Assembly: GCF_027943255.1 (NCBI RefSeq) | Contig: NC_072894.1 | Span: forward strand, 56,857,601 to 56,921,600 | Direction of reading: 5' to 3' | DNA length: 64,000 nucleotides | From: Anastrepha obliqua | Taxonomy: Eukaryota; Arthropoda; Insecta; Diptera; Tephritidae | Shown: positions 1 through 10,362 of the stretch, in pieces | How the letters are laid out: each line of letters begins with the position of its first letter | Numbering within the stretch: position 1 is the first letter of the stretch | The notes under the pieces: model-generated | The model's database searches: none | Seen by the model: the letters and a program-made list of their open reading frames with translations, nothing else | Told to the model about the DNA's origin: nothing | Translations under genes and position numbers: made by a program

Positions 1-122
1 ACTACGCCATACGATAGAGCGGGCATGATTAGAGCCTTGTAGAGTGTTAGTTTTGTTCGACTTTTACTACTCAGTTGCCCACTTAGTCCAAAGTAGGACT
101 TGTTGGCAAGAGAGATTCTTCG
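1..122 (-). pseudogene. LINE reverse-transcriptase scrap (thumb side)
   Basis: The reverse strand gives about 40 codons with the motif series NKSYFGLSGQLSSK, LTLYKALIMPALSYG, which is the stretch that follows the palm in non-LTR retrotransposon RTs (consensus like LYKTLI-P-L-YG). A stop lies just upstream in this frame and the window edge cuts the other side. It is a fragment of a decayed element; the clade cannot be told. The family match is clear from the spacing of YFGL and YKxLIxPxLxYG. Confidence 0.65.
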
Positions 123-329
123 TTAGTTGAATTTACTACATATATCTTTTCTAAATTAGACGTAAAATGTGAAGCGCAGTATTTGCCTTATGTAGACCTA
201 AACCCAATTTAAATAAACTTCGCGTAGTTTTATTCGAAAAAGGAACTAACCCAATTCAACTGTTTTATAGATATTCTGAAAACTGCACTAAAAACTATAA
301 ACTAGTCTTTAAGTTTACTTATAAGCTAG

Positions 330-960
330 ATTTGCTGTACCATAAGCTTCTCTACTAATTGGGTGTTTCAGTTTATTTTCAATCTAAACTGCTTTTATCC
401 CTTAAGTGGTGATGTTGGTTCGTGGGACTACACAAACAAAATCAAACGTAAATGCTTCATTCTATGCCCATCAAAATCAACTCAAACTTCTATTAGCTTT
501 CAGTTAGACCTCCTTACGTGACCAGTCATTGTGTGCCGAAGTGTTAACCGCAGCCACAGTTAGTTATTGCGATTTACTTATGTATGTATATTTACGTGGT
601 CCGCTGAACCAACGTATCCATTCATGTGACAAATTCATTGCTTTGCAGATACGAGCTATAGAGGCATGTGAAAATGAATTTAGTGCTACACCGGGCTTAG
701 ATTCAGAGTATTTACAAGAAAGTGTTCACAAAACAGTGCAAAATTGTCGAATTGTATTCATTAATATGAGAAAAATATTTCCGAAATATCGTTTTTTAAT
801 TAATGACTATCTAATGAAGTTAACCAACAACATTCTATTGTCGAATTATCGAGAAAAACGTTTAGATTCGGATGAGCTAAGTCGAAACGTGAAAACTGTG
901 ACATTCTGTGACAATTTTTACAACGCATATGGCGAGAACAAATTGCGCTTGAAGAAAATT
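330..960 (+). pseudogene. Unrecognised decayed coding stretch, frameshifted
   Basis: Frame 0 is open from 330 to 518, ending in SFQLDLLT and then TGA. Shifting by one base continues as DQSLCAEVLTAATVSYCDLL and stays open to 1035, so one extra base near 519 probably breaks a longer frame. No ATG supports the start; TTG at 529 is the first alternative. An AG at 506-507 after a pyrimidine stretch could be a 3' splice site, so this may be a former host exon. The last ~22 codons (RCKPFLRWHAVNGLENILF) are transposase, not part of it. I do not recognise the protein; it has no clear domain, signal peptide or membrane segment. Confidence 0.35.
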
Positions 961-964
961 ATAC

Positions 965-2115
965 TCGACAGATGCAAGCCTTTTCTTCGATGGCACGCAG
1001 TCAACGGACTTGAAAATATTCTTTTCGAAGTTTAGAAAGTTTTGACTTTCGAAGAGGTTTTTAACAAGTAAAACGGCAAAATCGTTTTCAGCGTGGCCAC
1101 CATCCAGCCTTCATAATGGTTTGACGGGGAGTGCCTTGTTAAAATGTTACATATCTTCATTTCTGCGAAAAAGGTGTTAAGATCGGGTCAAAAGTGTACC
1201 AAGAGAATAGCTTAGAAGACGTAGTGAAGCAGTTGAACAGTACTCTCTTCAATGGAGACCGTTCGATCTTCCAGCAAGATTGCACTTCAGCCCATAAGGC
1301 AAAAGCCATCCATCAGTGGCCAAAATAAAATACAGTAGGTTCTGTTTTTATGCGGTAGATACGTTCCGCAAGAAACAGCATAAAAAAAACAGCATAAAAA
1401 AAGCTACTAGTTCTATAGTAAAACTATAGATACGTTTCAAAAGTGCTAAAACCGCATAAATCTGAAATAATGTAATAAAATCGCATAAAAAAGGGCACTA
1501 GTCCCATATTATAACTATAGATACGTTCCATAGACCGCATGAATCTGAAATAATTAAATAAAATCGCACAAACAAAATATTGTATTTTTGAAAATTATAT
1601 CTTTATTTAAGAAACGTCAGAATCGAAAAATAAATTTAATTCAGAAATAGAATCAGACAATACCCACATGTTGCGCGTTCGTTTAGGATTTGGCGTAAAA
1701 TCACTTTCGTCACTTGAGGAAATGTACACGTCTGATCAGGATGGTGATGCAGGCGGTTCCATACTTGTAGGGTTAGCATTTCTGATGTAATCTGTGATGA
1801 GTTTTTGCTTAGCTGGTTTAGAATCTTGTTTATATGTATGTACAATTCCCAATAGGTCGACATGCATTTTGTAATTTAAAACAAAACCGCACTATTTCAA
1901 AACCGCATAAAAAAAAGCCGCATAAAAACAGAACCTACTGTATTCCTGGGTTTATAGCCGCAGTAGATTGGCCGTCTGGAAGTCCATATCTGCATCCAAT
2001 GGTCCAAATTTGAGAATCCATTGGACTACAGTTTGTGGTCAGAATTGGAGAACGAATCGCCACAGCTGGTTTTTAACCCAGGCACTCGCAGCAATCGTCT
2101 ACGGCGCCCACCTCA
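965..2115 (+). pseudogene. maT-like (DD37D) mariner/Tc1 transposase relic
   Basis: Fragments in three frames read RWHAVNGLENILF, TFEEVFNKQNGKI, HFCEKGVK, VYQEN, FQQDCTSAHKAKAIHQW, then after an insertion FIAAVDWPSGSPYLHP. This is the order of a Tc1/mariner transposase from the first catalytic region through the second Asp (QQD) to the third. The family spacing of QQD to the last Asp fits 37 residues, as in maT; the last Asp itself is lost here (LHPMVQ). Stops and frameshifts make it dead. No terminal repeats were found. Its 5' end joins the open frame starting at 508. A pogo-like element sits inside at 1333-1940. Confidence 0.65.
1333..1940 (-). mobile_element. pogo/Tigger-like deletion element with TIRs, inserted in the maT relic
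   Basis: Perfect 23-bp terminal inverted repeats start CAGTAGGTTCTG (1333-1355 and 1918-1940) and are flanked by TA on both sides (1331-1332, 1941-1942). Joining the flanks restores the reading order of the maT transposase (QWPK to GFIAA), which shows this is a clean insertion. CAG ends with a TA duplication are typical of pogo/Tigger elements. Internally the reverse strand keeps about 37 codons that look like an acidic transposase C-terminus (SSSDESDFTPNPKRTRNMW ... FDSDVS, stop at about 1607). The rest is AT-rich repeats of the CCGCATAAA type. At 608 bp it is a non-autonomous derivative. Confidence 0.75.
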
Positions 2116-2324
2116 ACTAAAAATATAGTGATAAACTGCCCCTTTCTCTCAAAATGTGGTTTTATTATACCTAAATACAGAAGCGCTTTATTTGCATTGC
2201 CAGTGGGAGTTAAGGCCATATCTAAGTTATCGTATTACTTCGAATCGCAAAAGGCAAATAAAACCTATGTGGTTGTAGTGTATATGGTTTTACAGGTGCA
2301 TCACATCTGCTTGTAACCAATGAA

Positions 2325-2715
2325 AAAGCTGTAGAGTCGATGCAATTCTACCTAAATTTGCAATACTATTTCACGCATATTCGCTTCTTACTCTTCCTCT
2401 CTTTCAAATTATTATTCAATAGTCAGTAATTATTGCATGCGGTTTTATTGCAACTGGCCTGCTTGTAATGAATTCAAAAGTTGAACCGTAGATGCAATTC
2501 TACCTAAACTTTCAATACTGTTTCTCCCATATTTCCATCTTAAATTATAATTCTATTAAAGAACATTCAAACCAATTGAAAGGGACGCAAATTACATTAA
2601 ATGAACAGACAAGTACGAATTGATGGGTTCTAAAGTTTTGTTAAACGAAATCTCTAGTTTCGATATTGAATTAAATGGCGAACATGCAGAAAGTTCAATT
2701 GCCGATGAAACTTAA
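2325..2715 (+). repeat. Dispersed repeat copies U1 and U2, U2 with a decayed micro-ORF
   Basis: The phrase GATGCAATTCTACCTAAA occurs near 2338 and again near 2492, each followed by CAATACT and a TTTC-rich stretch; a third copy lies near 4665. Copy U2 continues with ELMGSKVLLNEISS (from about 2617) and stays open to TAA at 2713, ending ...HAESSIADET. The third copy has the matching MNELMVSKDFLNEIPS with a start codon; in U2 the ATG is changed. The LINE at 2735 begins right after the U2 stop codon. The product is not recognised. Confidence 0.45.
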
Positions 2716-2734
2716 AACTGTGTGTTTAGTGTTA

Positions 2735-4345
2735 GGTTAGGTTAGGTTGAAGCGGTAGTGCAGTGGGACACACCCAGGCTCATAGCCCATTGTGATGCCG
2801 CGTGGGAAGTCGGTCCCTATCTCTCCTAAAACCAGTGTGTGCTTTTCAAAAATTTTAGAATACCTCCTATTTCTGCGGAACTGAGATCTTCCAATTCGTT
2901 AAAAAATTGTCTGCCTAGAACGGCAAATCTCCGTCTGGATATGCAGGATAATGGCACAGAAGGTGTAGAACTGTCTCTTCCTCTTCCTCATCAAGACAAC
3001 TTCTACAGACGTCATGTGCTTGCACACCCATCCTTTGGGCGTACCTACCTATTAGATAATGTCCCGTTATGACTGAAATCAGCGTGCAAAGACTGTGCTT
3101 ATTTTGGCTTAGCAAAGATTCTGTGCGTTTAGCACTAAAAGTCGGCCACAGTTGATGGGCGAATTTGCAGGTGGCTTCATTACGCCATCTTTCGTTGTCT
3201 TTCTTTGCAATTTCTTCCAGGGTGTGTAGCTTACATGTTTGTGAGGGTGTCCCTATTAGTCAATTTAGTGCCGAGTCTCGGTAGTTCATCGGCTCTACAG
3301 TTACCCTCAATGTCGCAATGGCCAGGAACCCATATTACCTTTACGTGAAATGACTCAGCCATCTCGATAAGAGATGTGCAGCGTTTCATGGCTACCTTGG
3401 AGGTTGTGGACTGTTTTGTGAGGGATTTTATCACCGCTTGGCTATCAGGAAAATGTAGATATCATTTCCGGGTATCACATTACACTGTATCAGTGTCGCG
3501 GCTTTTATTATTGCCATCAGTTCTGCCTGAAAGACACTGCAGTAGTCGGGGAGCCGAAAACTGAAAGAGATCCCCAGACGTTCGGAATATACACCTCCGC
3601 CCACCCTGCCCTCAAGCTTTGAGCCATCTGTGTATACATGGATGGACTCGCTCTGTCTCACATCGTCCCGTTCCCACTCTTCCCTTGAAGGTAGGAGGGT
3701 CGTAAACGATGTGATGGCAAGTATAGGCGGGAGTACAAAGTCCACCAGTCCAGGAAGTCCCAAAGTGCCAGTCAGGATTTTACCGTGACCATAATCCGTG
3801 TTTGACCACTTATTTGGAGTGTTCAGCCTTATTGCCGCACTGCGTGCGTTATATTTTGCCTGCAGATCTACCGGCAGGAAGTTTATTGTCGCATATAATG
3901 CTTTCGATGGTGTGGTTGACATAGCACCGGTTATCAGAACAGATGTTAGTCTTTGATCCTGGTCAAGTTTTTTAATGTTCACGCCCTTCTCCAGGACATT
4001 CCACCATATTACAATACCTTAGTCGAGAATTGGCCTAACCACTGTTGTGTAGAGGCAATGTATCATTCTGGGTTCCAATCCCCATTTCTTCCCAATAAGC
4101 CTTCCGCAGGAGTACATTGCGGTCATAGCTTTGCGTGCTCTGTCTGCGACTGTGAGCCCCCAATTTAGCTTCCTATCTAGTACAAGTCCTAGATATTTTG
4201 CTCTTTCTGTTACTCAAAGTAGTTTCGCTCCTAGGAATATTTGTTGAAGAGCAGGTGTTTTGTGTTTCCTATTATTCGTTTTGTGTTTTGTGTCTCCCTA
4301 CAGATCCGTTTTTTCCGGATTTACTTCTAGTCTCGACTTTTACAC
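2735..4345 (-). mobile_element. LINE family A, copy 1: RT thumb, RNase H, Cys-rich end, 3' UTR
   Basis: On the reverse strand from 4345: VNPEKT and AKYLGLVLDRKLNW (RT), GKKWGLEPRMIHCLYTTVV (RT thumb), TGAMSTTPSKAL, then RNase H with VYTDGSKLEGRVGGGVYS (about 3640-3580), FQAELMAIIKAA and VIWVPGHCDIEGNCRADEL. After that comes the Cys-rich segment CRSCLDEEEEETVLHLLCHY (about 3010-2950) and a 3' UTR ending in a CCTAACCTAAC stretch. RT followed by RNase H points to the I/R1/LOA side of the non-LTR tree, not Jockey. Frameshifts separate the pieces and the YADD box is missing, so it is 5' truncated and dead. A second copy of its 3' end is at 19005. Confidence 0.8.
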
Positions 4346-4539
4346 CAAAGTGATAATCTGTTGAGAGATCTTTGTTGGAGATCACATAATATTGGAAGGT
4401 GTTGGAAAGTGTTATATGATGGACAAGTTTTGCCTTATTCCATAAAAATATCTCAGTACTCGTCAATAATTTTTTTAACATGAGTATGGAAGTGCATGCA
4501 AATAAAATTATGTTATTAAAGTTGTTTTTCCTATGTTCA

Positions 4540-4950
4540 TTTTATAAGACTTAAAAGCAGTTTATCTCTTTTTTTAATTGTATTTTTGGAAGAAATATTT
4601 TTTTCTGTTCCTTCCATCAGTAAACTATTTTCGTTGCAAATACCATTTATTAAACTGCTGTAGAGTAGATGAATTGTACACAAATTTACAATACTTTTTC
4701 ACTACTCACATCTTCCTCTTCTCTTTTAAAATATAAATTAATTTATTTATTGCATTAAACGAACGGACATGAATGAATTGATGGTTTCTAAAGATTTTTT
4801 AAACGAAATTCCTAGTGGTAAGTTATTAAAGTTTATTTTGTTAGACTTTTCATAAGTAAAATCAGTATATACTTTTTTCCATTATAATTTTGGAAAAACT
4901 ATTTTTGTTCTTCTATCAGTAAACTATTTTTGTTGGAATAGTATTAACAT
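4540..4950 (+). repeat. Dispersed repeat copy U3 with a possible first coding exon
   Basis: This is the third copy of the repeat seen at 2325-2715 (GTAGAGTAGATGAATTGTAC at about 4662). An ATG at 4769 opens MNELMVSKDFLNEIPS and is followed directly by GGTAAGT, a good splice donor (GT at 4818). The U2 copy reads through this point without an intron, as a spliced copy would. A second, internal similarity (CAGTAAACTATTTT at about 4619 and 4918) shows further local duplication. Either a small gene family or a repeat with a chance frame; the shared peptide across diverged DNA favours former coding. Confidence 0.35.
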
Positions 4951-5559
4951 ACAATGGAAAGTAAAAACAAGAAATAAAAGCAAAATTCGGATTTTGGTAT
5001 TATTTTTCATTTAAAAATGAATTAAGGCAAATTTTGCGTTGTTGACATTTGCATTATATTTCGCACCTATCCATTTGAAGTTTTAAACCTCAGTTAATAA
5101 AGCAGCATCATTAAATTTTTTTGATAAATTTTATAAATAAATCCGCATTGCATTTAGTACATCATCAATCAATTTCATTGGAGACTGCTTTTCTCGTAAT
5201 GCTTGTATGTTCATACTATGTATTAGAGAGCTAAAGGTCATAACATTTTCAGTTTAATGAAAATTACATATTTGAATAAATATATATTCTTACATACGCA
5301 TATATATAAATATATATACTTACATATATAAATATAAATAAACTACGATGTGTGACATGGCCAGCTTTGACTAGCATTCTACATACTAGCAATAATTGTT
5401 TAAGCCCTTACCGTGCCATTTTGCTCGACGAAACTCGGGACCAAGCTTTACGCGCCAACGCGTGGTAAACAGATCAGAATAACGTAAACTACTTTGTAAC
5501 AGCAATTATGAGACTCGTGACTAGTTCTGGTGGCGTACAGATAGAAACTAACATTCAAT
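4951..5559. other. AT-rich spacer
   Basis: No gene-like frame or known element was seen. It contains a TA/CATA-rich microsatellite patch at about 5280-5345. Confidence 0.5.
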
Positions 5560-5664
5560 CACGACCCAGGCTCGTGATATTTACGTTTGGACCGACGATC
5601 TGTTCACGAGCCTGGCTCGTAATATTTATGTTTGGTCCAAAATTTTCATCACGAGTCAGACTCG
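5560..5664. repeat. 45-bp tandem repeat, each unit headed by a palindrome
   Basis: Units start at 5560, 5605 and 5650, exactly 45 bp apart; the third is cut short. Each begins with an inverted repeat of the form CACGAGCC-TGGCTCGT(G), then AATATTTATGTTTGGACC in units 1 and 2. The array ends where an antisense mariner relic begins. Confidence 0.75.
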
Positions 5665-5932
5665 AAGCACTACACATATGCCAACGATTAGTCCAGTTAT
5701 CAAAGCAGTTTTTTAACGCATTTGAAGAGATCTACTTCAGCTCCTTCAGGGAATTCTTCTTAATGGCCTCTATCGACTCAAAGCAGTACCCACGGAGTGG
5801 CAATTTAAAATTTGGGAAAAGGAAAAAGTCACGGGGCTTGTTCTTCAATGATATTTGTCGAGTTTCTGGTCAAAAAAGTGTTCGGAATATGAAACTTGTG
5901 AGTCGGTGCGTTATCATGGTGCAAGACCCATG
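5665..5932 (-). pseudogene. Mariner transposase C-terminal relic (GKLKLPLRG type)
   Basis: The reverse strand reads VLHHDNAPTHKFHIPNTFL, then after a deletion LFPFPKFKLPLRGYCFESIE, KKNSLKELKQISSNA and NWTNRWHMC. HDNAP is the second catalytic Asp region of DD34D mariners; the third Asp lies in the deleted or mutated PCDFFLF segment (one TGA there). Family proteins continue to a Tyr-Phe C-terminus, absent here. No terminal repeats were found. Confidence 0.65.
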
Positions 5933-5939
5933 AGTTTTA

Positions 5940-6396
5940 TTTTCACAAATATGACTTTCACTTTTGACCGACTTTGACGTGGTTTTTTGGGCTTCAAGAA
6001 TGCCATGGTCAGCAAGGAGCTATACATTGTCTAGCTACACTGCATGAATGAGGCTATTCAACTAAAAGACCTGATCAACATGGTCAAACCATACTCTTTC
6101 TCGACAACGCCAGGCCTCATGTTTCACAAGTCGTCAAAGACGCACTCGAAGTGCTCGATTGGAAGATCCTTCAGATCCATCTTTTCCGCTCCCCTTAAAA
6201 ACTGGCTCAACAATTTCTTTGTCACCGGACGAGTCGATTTTTTGCGGAACGGTACCAACAAATTGGTCGAGAGGTGGGAAGAGGTTGTAAACAGCAATTG
6301 CGAGTATATAATTGATTAACTTATAGATATAATTATTGTTTTTTGTTTAAATAAAAGTCTTTGGTAAAAACGCTACGAACTTATTCCCCAACACGA
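5940..6396 (+). pseudogene. Mariner transposase relic, GGGGAATAAGTTCGT-type 3' end
   Basis: Frames give NEAIQLKDLINMVKP, LDNARPHVSQVVKDALEVLD (second catalytic Asp), then a deletion of the third-Asp segment, then NNFFVTGRVDFLRNGTNKLV and ERWEEVVNSNCEYIID-stop at about 6317. The sequence ends in a reverse-oriented terminal repeat CGAACTTATTCCCCAAC (6376-6392). The same terminus bounds the small element at 28791-29069, so both belong to one family. The 5' end is missing. Confidence 0.65.
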
Positions 6397-6529
6397 TAAT
6401 TATGTACTTATACATGTAGATGTGTTCCAATTACAGGGTAGACTAGAAGTCTGAAATGGTTGAAGTACAACTCTGGCCCTCCCCAAATACAACTAAAGCG
6501 CCGTTTTGATATTATTATGAGACCTCGAA

Positions 6530-6690
6530 CAGGAAGATATCTAGAGCCAACCAGAGCTGTTGATGTAATTGAGAAGATTGATGGGATTTAATCGCCAAAC
6601 TCGGACATTTACATAGAAAGCGATCAACAGTCTCCTTCTCTGAAAGATTGCCACAGCTTCTGCAATGGGGGCTAAATTGTAACCCTGGCT
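6530..6690 (-). pseudogene. LINE family D 3' scrap
   Basis: It matches the 3' end of the LINEs at 19435 and 53866: the reverse strand shows CRSCG-like and ETV-RFLCKC-like pieces across frames and INSSGWL near its end, with the same AGAGCTGTTGATGTA phrase on the plus strand. It is short and internally deleted. Confidence 0.5.
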
Positions 6691-6699
6691 TTTCCGAGA

Positions 6700-8207
6700 C
6701 GCTTTAATGCTTTATATTTTAGCTTATACATATATTTTGTATAGAAAAATATATTAGCAAATATAATTCCGAAACACAATTCCTTAATTCCTTTATTATT
6801 TGCTTTAAATATTTTTTTCCCCCAAACCAAATAGCAAGTACTCGTACTCGTAGTTGGTACCTATGACATTTTTCAATTATGGAAAAGCCATTAAAAAAAA
6901 CTTTAAGCATTTTAGCTTGAAAACTGAAATAAAATGTAAAAAGTAAAACAAAATGTGCTGAGCCGACAAAGCCAAAAGTATATCTGCTACTGACTGAGCT
7001 CAATTTGCCGAAAGGCCTTGGGTAAATCTAAAAGCCAAAAGACTGAAGCGAACGTAAGCATTTTTCAACGGGGATTTGTATGTAGGTTTTTCTGTATGAA
7101 AAAAAAAAAATGCTAATACAAAGTATGTAGCTACTTTCAGTCGAGGCATACATACATACGTGCATTCAAAAAACAACAAATGCAACTTGCACACATTCAA
7201 CAACAAAAGAAAGATTTTAATATAAATGCCCATATACGAGTACATAGTATATTTTGCACGTATGCACAAGAGCACCGGCGGGTTTGAGATAATTTGGGAG
7301 GGGACTCCTTAGTTGAAAAATTGTTGGGAATTATGTATATTTTTCAAACAGACACTTTTGCGGTAGAGTCAAAAGAAAAAGAGGTGATGTAAACTCAATA
7401 TTGCGCATCAAGAACTTATTTTTCCCTAATATGGGGGTGCCATCCTCCTTTCTTTAGATTCGACCTCATCTCTGATTATAAGTCTGGTACATACCTACAT
7501 ACATATGTAGTTGTCATGCGGTGTGTAAACCTTAGGACTCAACTGAATAAAAATATCATAAATGCCGCTCAGGGCTGCCGCTATCACCGAATTCTTCAAT
7601 GGAGCCGGTGAGCCTGGGCTTCTATTTCGCTGGTAAATATCCACCAATAATTATGTTTAGCATTGCTTGGTGATTGTATCGCACTGTAAAGTGTTGGTCG
7701 TTCCATATTTTTAACCAGTATATCGAACCAAGTACCTGAATCAAGTAGCTCGAATTGATGATGGCATAAGTCCAAAGCAACAAAGAAGTGATGATAAAAA
7801 ATTCGTTAATCCATCAAGTGTTTGAAAAACAAATGAATTTATTAGCTTACAATTACAACTCGCAAGAACGTATCTATTACAAGTAATGAACAGCTTCTAG
7901 GTTTGAGAGATATACGTAAATTTCGACAATTTACATATTGTGAACTATAGCTCACTTACTTATTAACTTATTTGCTCCCTTAATTTTGTAAATTTGTTTG
8001 AATAGAGAAAGTATTGTTCATTCTGCTTATAAATCATCTAAGTCCAACTTTTCGACTTGGTGTAAATTACAGAAAAAAACAATTCAAACAATATTTTCGT
8101 GAACAGAATTCTTGAGCCACTGGAAACCTTCTCCTTATCCAAAATTTATCAAAATTCAAAGGGCTATAAATTACATACTCGAAACTGTCAATAAAAAGTT
8201 TGAAATA
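6700..8207. other. Non-coding, AT-rich spacer
   Basis: Open frames here (for example 6719-7275 on the reverse strand) are AT-driven, rich in Phe/Leu/Lys and match nothing I know. CATACATA microsatellites occur near 7145 and 7495. Confidence 0.5.
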
Positions 8208-9509
8208 CAAGATGAAGTCCAAATTAAACAAGACTGAGCTAAAATAGAAACGACTGGAGATTTGTTCTGATAACTTCGAGTTCATTTATTCAAAATAATC
8301 CCTTCTGGCCTCGAAACACTGTTTTGTGCGATCTTAAAGCTTTTCGAAAGAGTGATTGAAGTCGTTGACCGGTATGTCCTTCAGGATGACGGTACAAGCC
8401 TTTTGCATGGCCTCTACGGACGCAAAACGTTTTTCTTACATAACCAAATGCAATTTTCCGAATAGGTAGAAGTCACAGGGAGCTATATCAGACGAATACG
8501 GTGAGTCACTGATTGTTCAAATGCGAATCTAGTCAAAAAGTCAGTCACAAGGGTGGATAGATGAGATGGTGCATTATCATGCAATAAGCGCTAACTTCCT
8601 CCTTCGTGGTATTCAGGCCGAATTCGACGAATGCGATGCAACAAACGTTTCAAAATGCCATAATAGAAAATTGAATTGACGGTTTGGGCCGTTGGCATGA
8701 ACTTCTTGCGGACGATTCCTTTGGAATCATAAAAACAAATGAGCATTAACTTGATTTTTGGCTTCCCCAAACGCGATTTTTTTGGTGGTGGCCCGCCTGA
8801 GGCCTTCCATTCAGCACTTTGACGCTTAGTTTCAGGTTCATGTTGGAAATACCACGTTTCATCACCAGTTGTAAAGGAAGTTCTTGTCTTTTCGCGCCTC
8901 TTTAAAGGTCTTTTGCATGTTCAATTCTAAGGAATTTTTGATCTTCAGTTAACTTGTGCGCAATGAAACGTGCATAGACCTTTCGTAAGCCCAAATTATC
9001 AGTGAAAATGCGATAAATCGAGGTTTTGGAGATATTCTACTCCGACTCCATGAATTTGAAGTATGATTTGGGTTCATTTTTGATAAATTTACAAACAATT
9101 TTGATGGAGTTTTCGGTGATTACTGATTTTGGGCGGCCTGTACGTTCATTGCCATTTATATCCTCACAACCATCTCTGAAACGTGTGAACCACTCATGAA
9201 CTCTGGCACGAGATAGAAAATCGTTGCTATAATCGTTTTTCATCAATTCAAATGTTTCGGTAAACGTTTTAAAGATTTTAAAACAAAATTTGATAAAAGG
9301 TCTTCTTTCGAAACTCATTTTTGTGCCGATGACACAAACATACAGACACTATAGACGCAACAATTTCGCTTCCACTGAACCGAATGTCACCAAGCTTTCA
9401 CTGGAAGTCAGCTAGAGATGTAATTTCCAACACACTAATTCATTAAATAGATGACGCCATCAAAAACGTTTTTATGATGCCAGTCTTGTTTATTTTGGAC
9501 TTCACCTTA
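8208..9509 (-). mobile_element. Full-length DD34D mariner, copy M1, inactive
   Basis: TA-flanked element (TA at 8206 and 9510) with terminal repeats GATGAAGTCCAAATTAAACA / GGTGAAGTCCAAAATAAACA. The reverse-strand transposase starts MSFERR at 9318: helix-turn-helix part LSRARVHEWFTRFRDGCEDI and TGRPKSVITE, then TGDETWYFQHE (Asp 1, about 8865), HDNAPSH (Asp 2, about 8570), and SSDIAPCDFYLFGKLHL (Asp 3, about 8480-8430). All three acidic residues are still visible but stops and frameshifts break the frame (stop after FMESE at 9037). At 1302 bp it is normal mariner size. Copies M2 (44402) and M3 (60049) are the same family. Confidence 0.85.
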
Positions 9510-9548
9510 TATTTGAAATACAGGCGTATGTAGAGAACCTAATCACTG

Positions 9549-9602
9549 CTAGCCCGCGAGAAAAAAACCATTGAAAACGTGGGGTTTTGGCTCGCGGGTT
9601 AG
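9549..9602. other. GC-rich hairpin
   Basis: CTAGCCCGCGAG (9549-9560) pairs with CTCGCGGGTTAG (9591-9602) over 12 positions with one G-U wobble, and inner AAAACC can pair with GGTTTT, leaving a small loop. It stands out in AT-rich DNA just outside mariner M1. It could be a non-coding RNA hairpin or a transposon terminus; neither is shown. Confidence 0.45.
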
Positions 9603-9830
9603 AAGGACGCAATGTGACTATGGAAATCGATCAGAAATTAGTGATGAATATTAATAATTATATAACAATAACACATGGAATAGTTATAAGTAAGTAATGT
9701 AAAACGTCCTGTTTATTGTAAGGTTTTGTGCCGCTTGGTATTTTCCATAAAAACAACTTTCAACGAGTCCAAAGCTGTCCCCGCTATATAGGTGTATCCT
9801 TCTTTGTATACGAGTATATAGAGGGTGTTT

Positions 9831-10352
9831 CTTTAGCTTCATCAGAATTATTGATATCGTTTGACAGCTGGTCAGTAAGGTTTGGTAAATAATCATGAAT
9901 CGTTTAGTAACAGAACAACTTTTCCACATGAAATTTAAATTTACTTTGAACAGAATTAATCCCTTCACGAAGTTGATAGACCATTGGCGCCATCATCGGT
10001 CCTTTTACATTTCAAAATGAGGAAGGAGCTGGCGTTATGACGAAGGACGAGTGCTATCGAGCCATGCTGACTAAATTTTTGTTTCCAAAAATTAATCAGC
10101 TAAACATCAACGACATTTGACTTCAAAGAGACGGTGCTGAACAACCGATTTATTGCAATATTCAAACCACCACTAATGCCATACAGCCAGATTTATGAAA
10201 AAAAGTAAAAAAATTGGACTGATCGACCATAATAGCTCGTAAAAATAAAGAGCATGAACATTTTCTACCAATCATAATAAAAAAGTCACTCCAACAATAT
10301 TTCTCTTTCTTATTATCACTTTAAATTTTCAGGCTCTTAAAAAATCACCCAA
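9831..10352 (+). mobile_element. Mariner-like deletion element, FQNEEG family
   Basis: TA-flanked (9829, 10353) with similar ends GAGGGTGTTTCTTTAG and TTGGGTGATTTTTTAAG (reverse complement of the right end). Inside, FQNEEGAGVMTKDECYRAML and KFLFPKINQLNINDI lead into a mutated QQDGA region (LQRDGAEQ), and KNWTDR follows later. This is the arrangement of mariner-like transposases with the QQDGATCHT motif; the stretch between the second and third Asp is deleted. Confidence 0.55.
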
Positions 10353-10362
10353 TAAAGGTGTT

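Noticed and set aside
6719..7275. Two adjacent reverse frames of 94 and 91 codons
   Set aside because: No recognisable motif and composition typical of AT-rich non-coding DNA.
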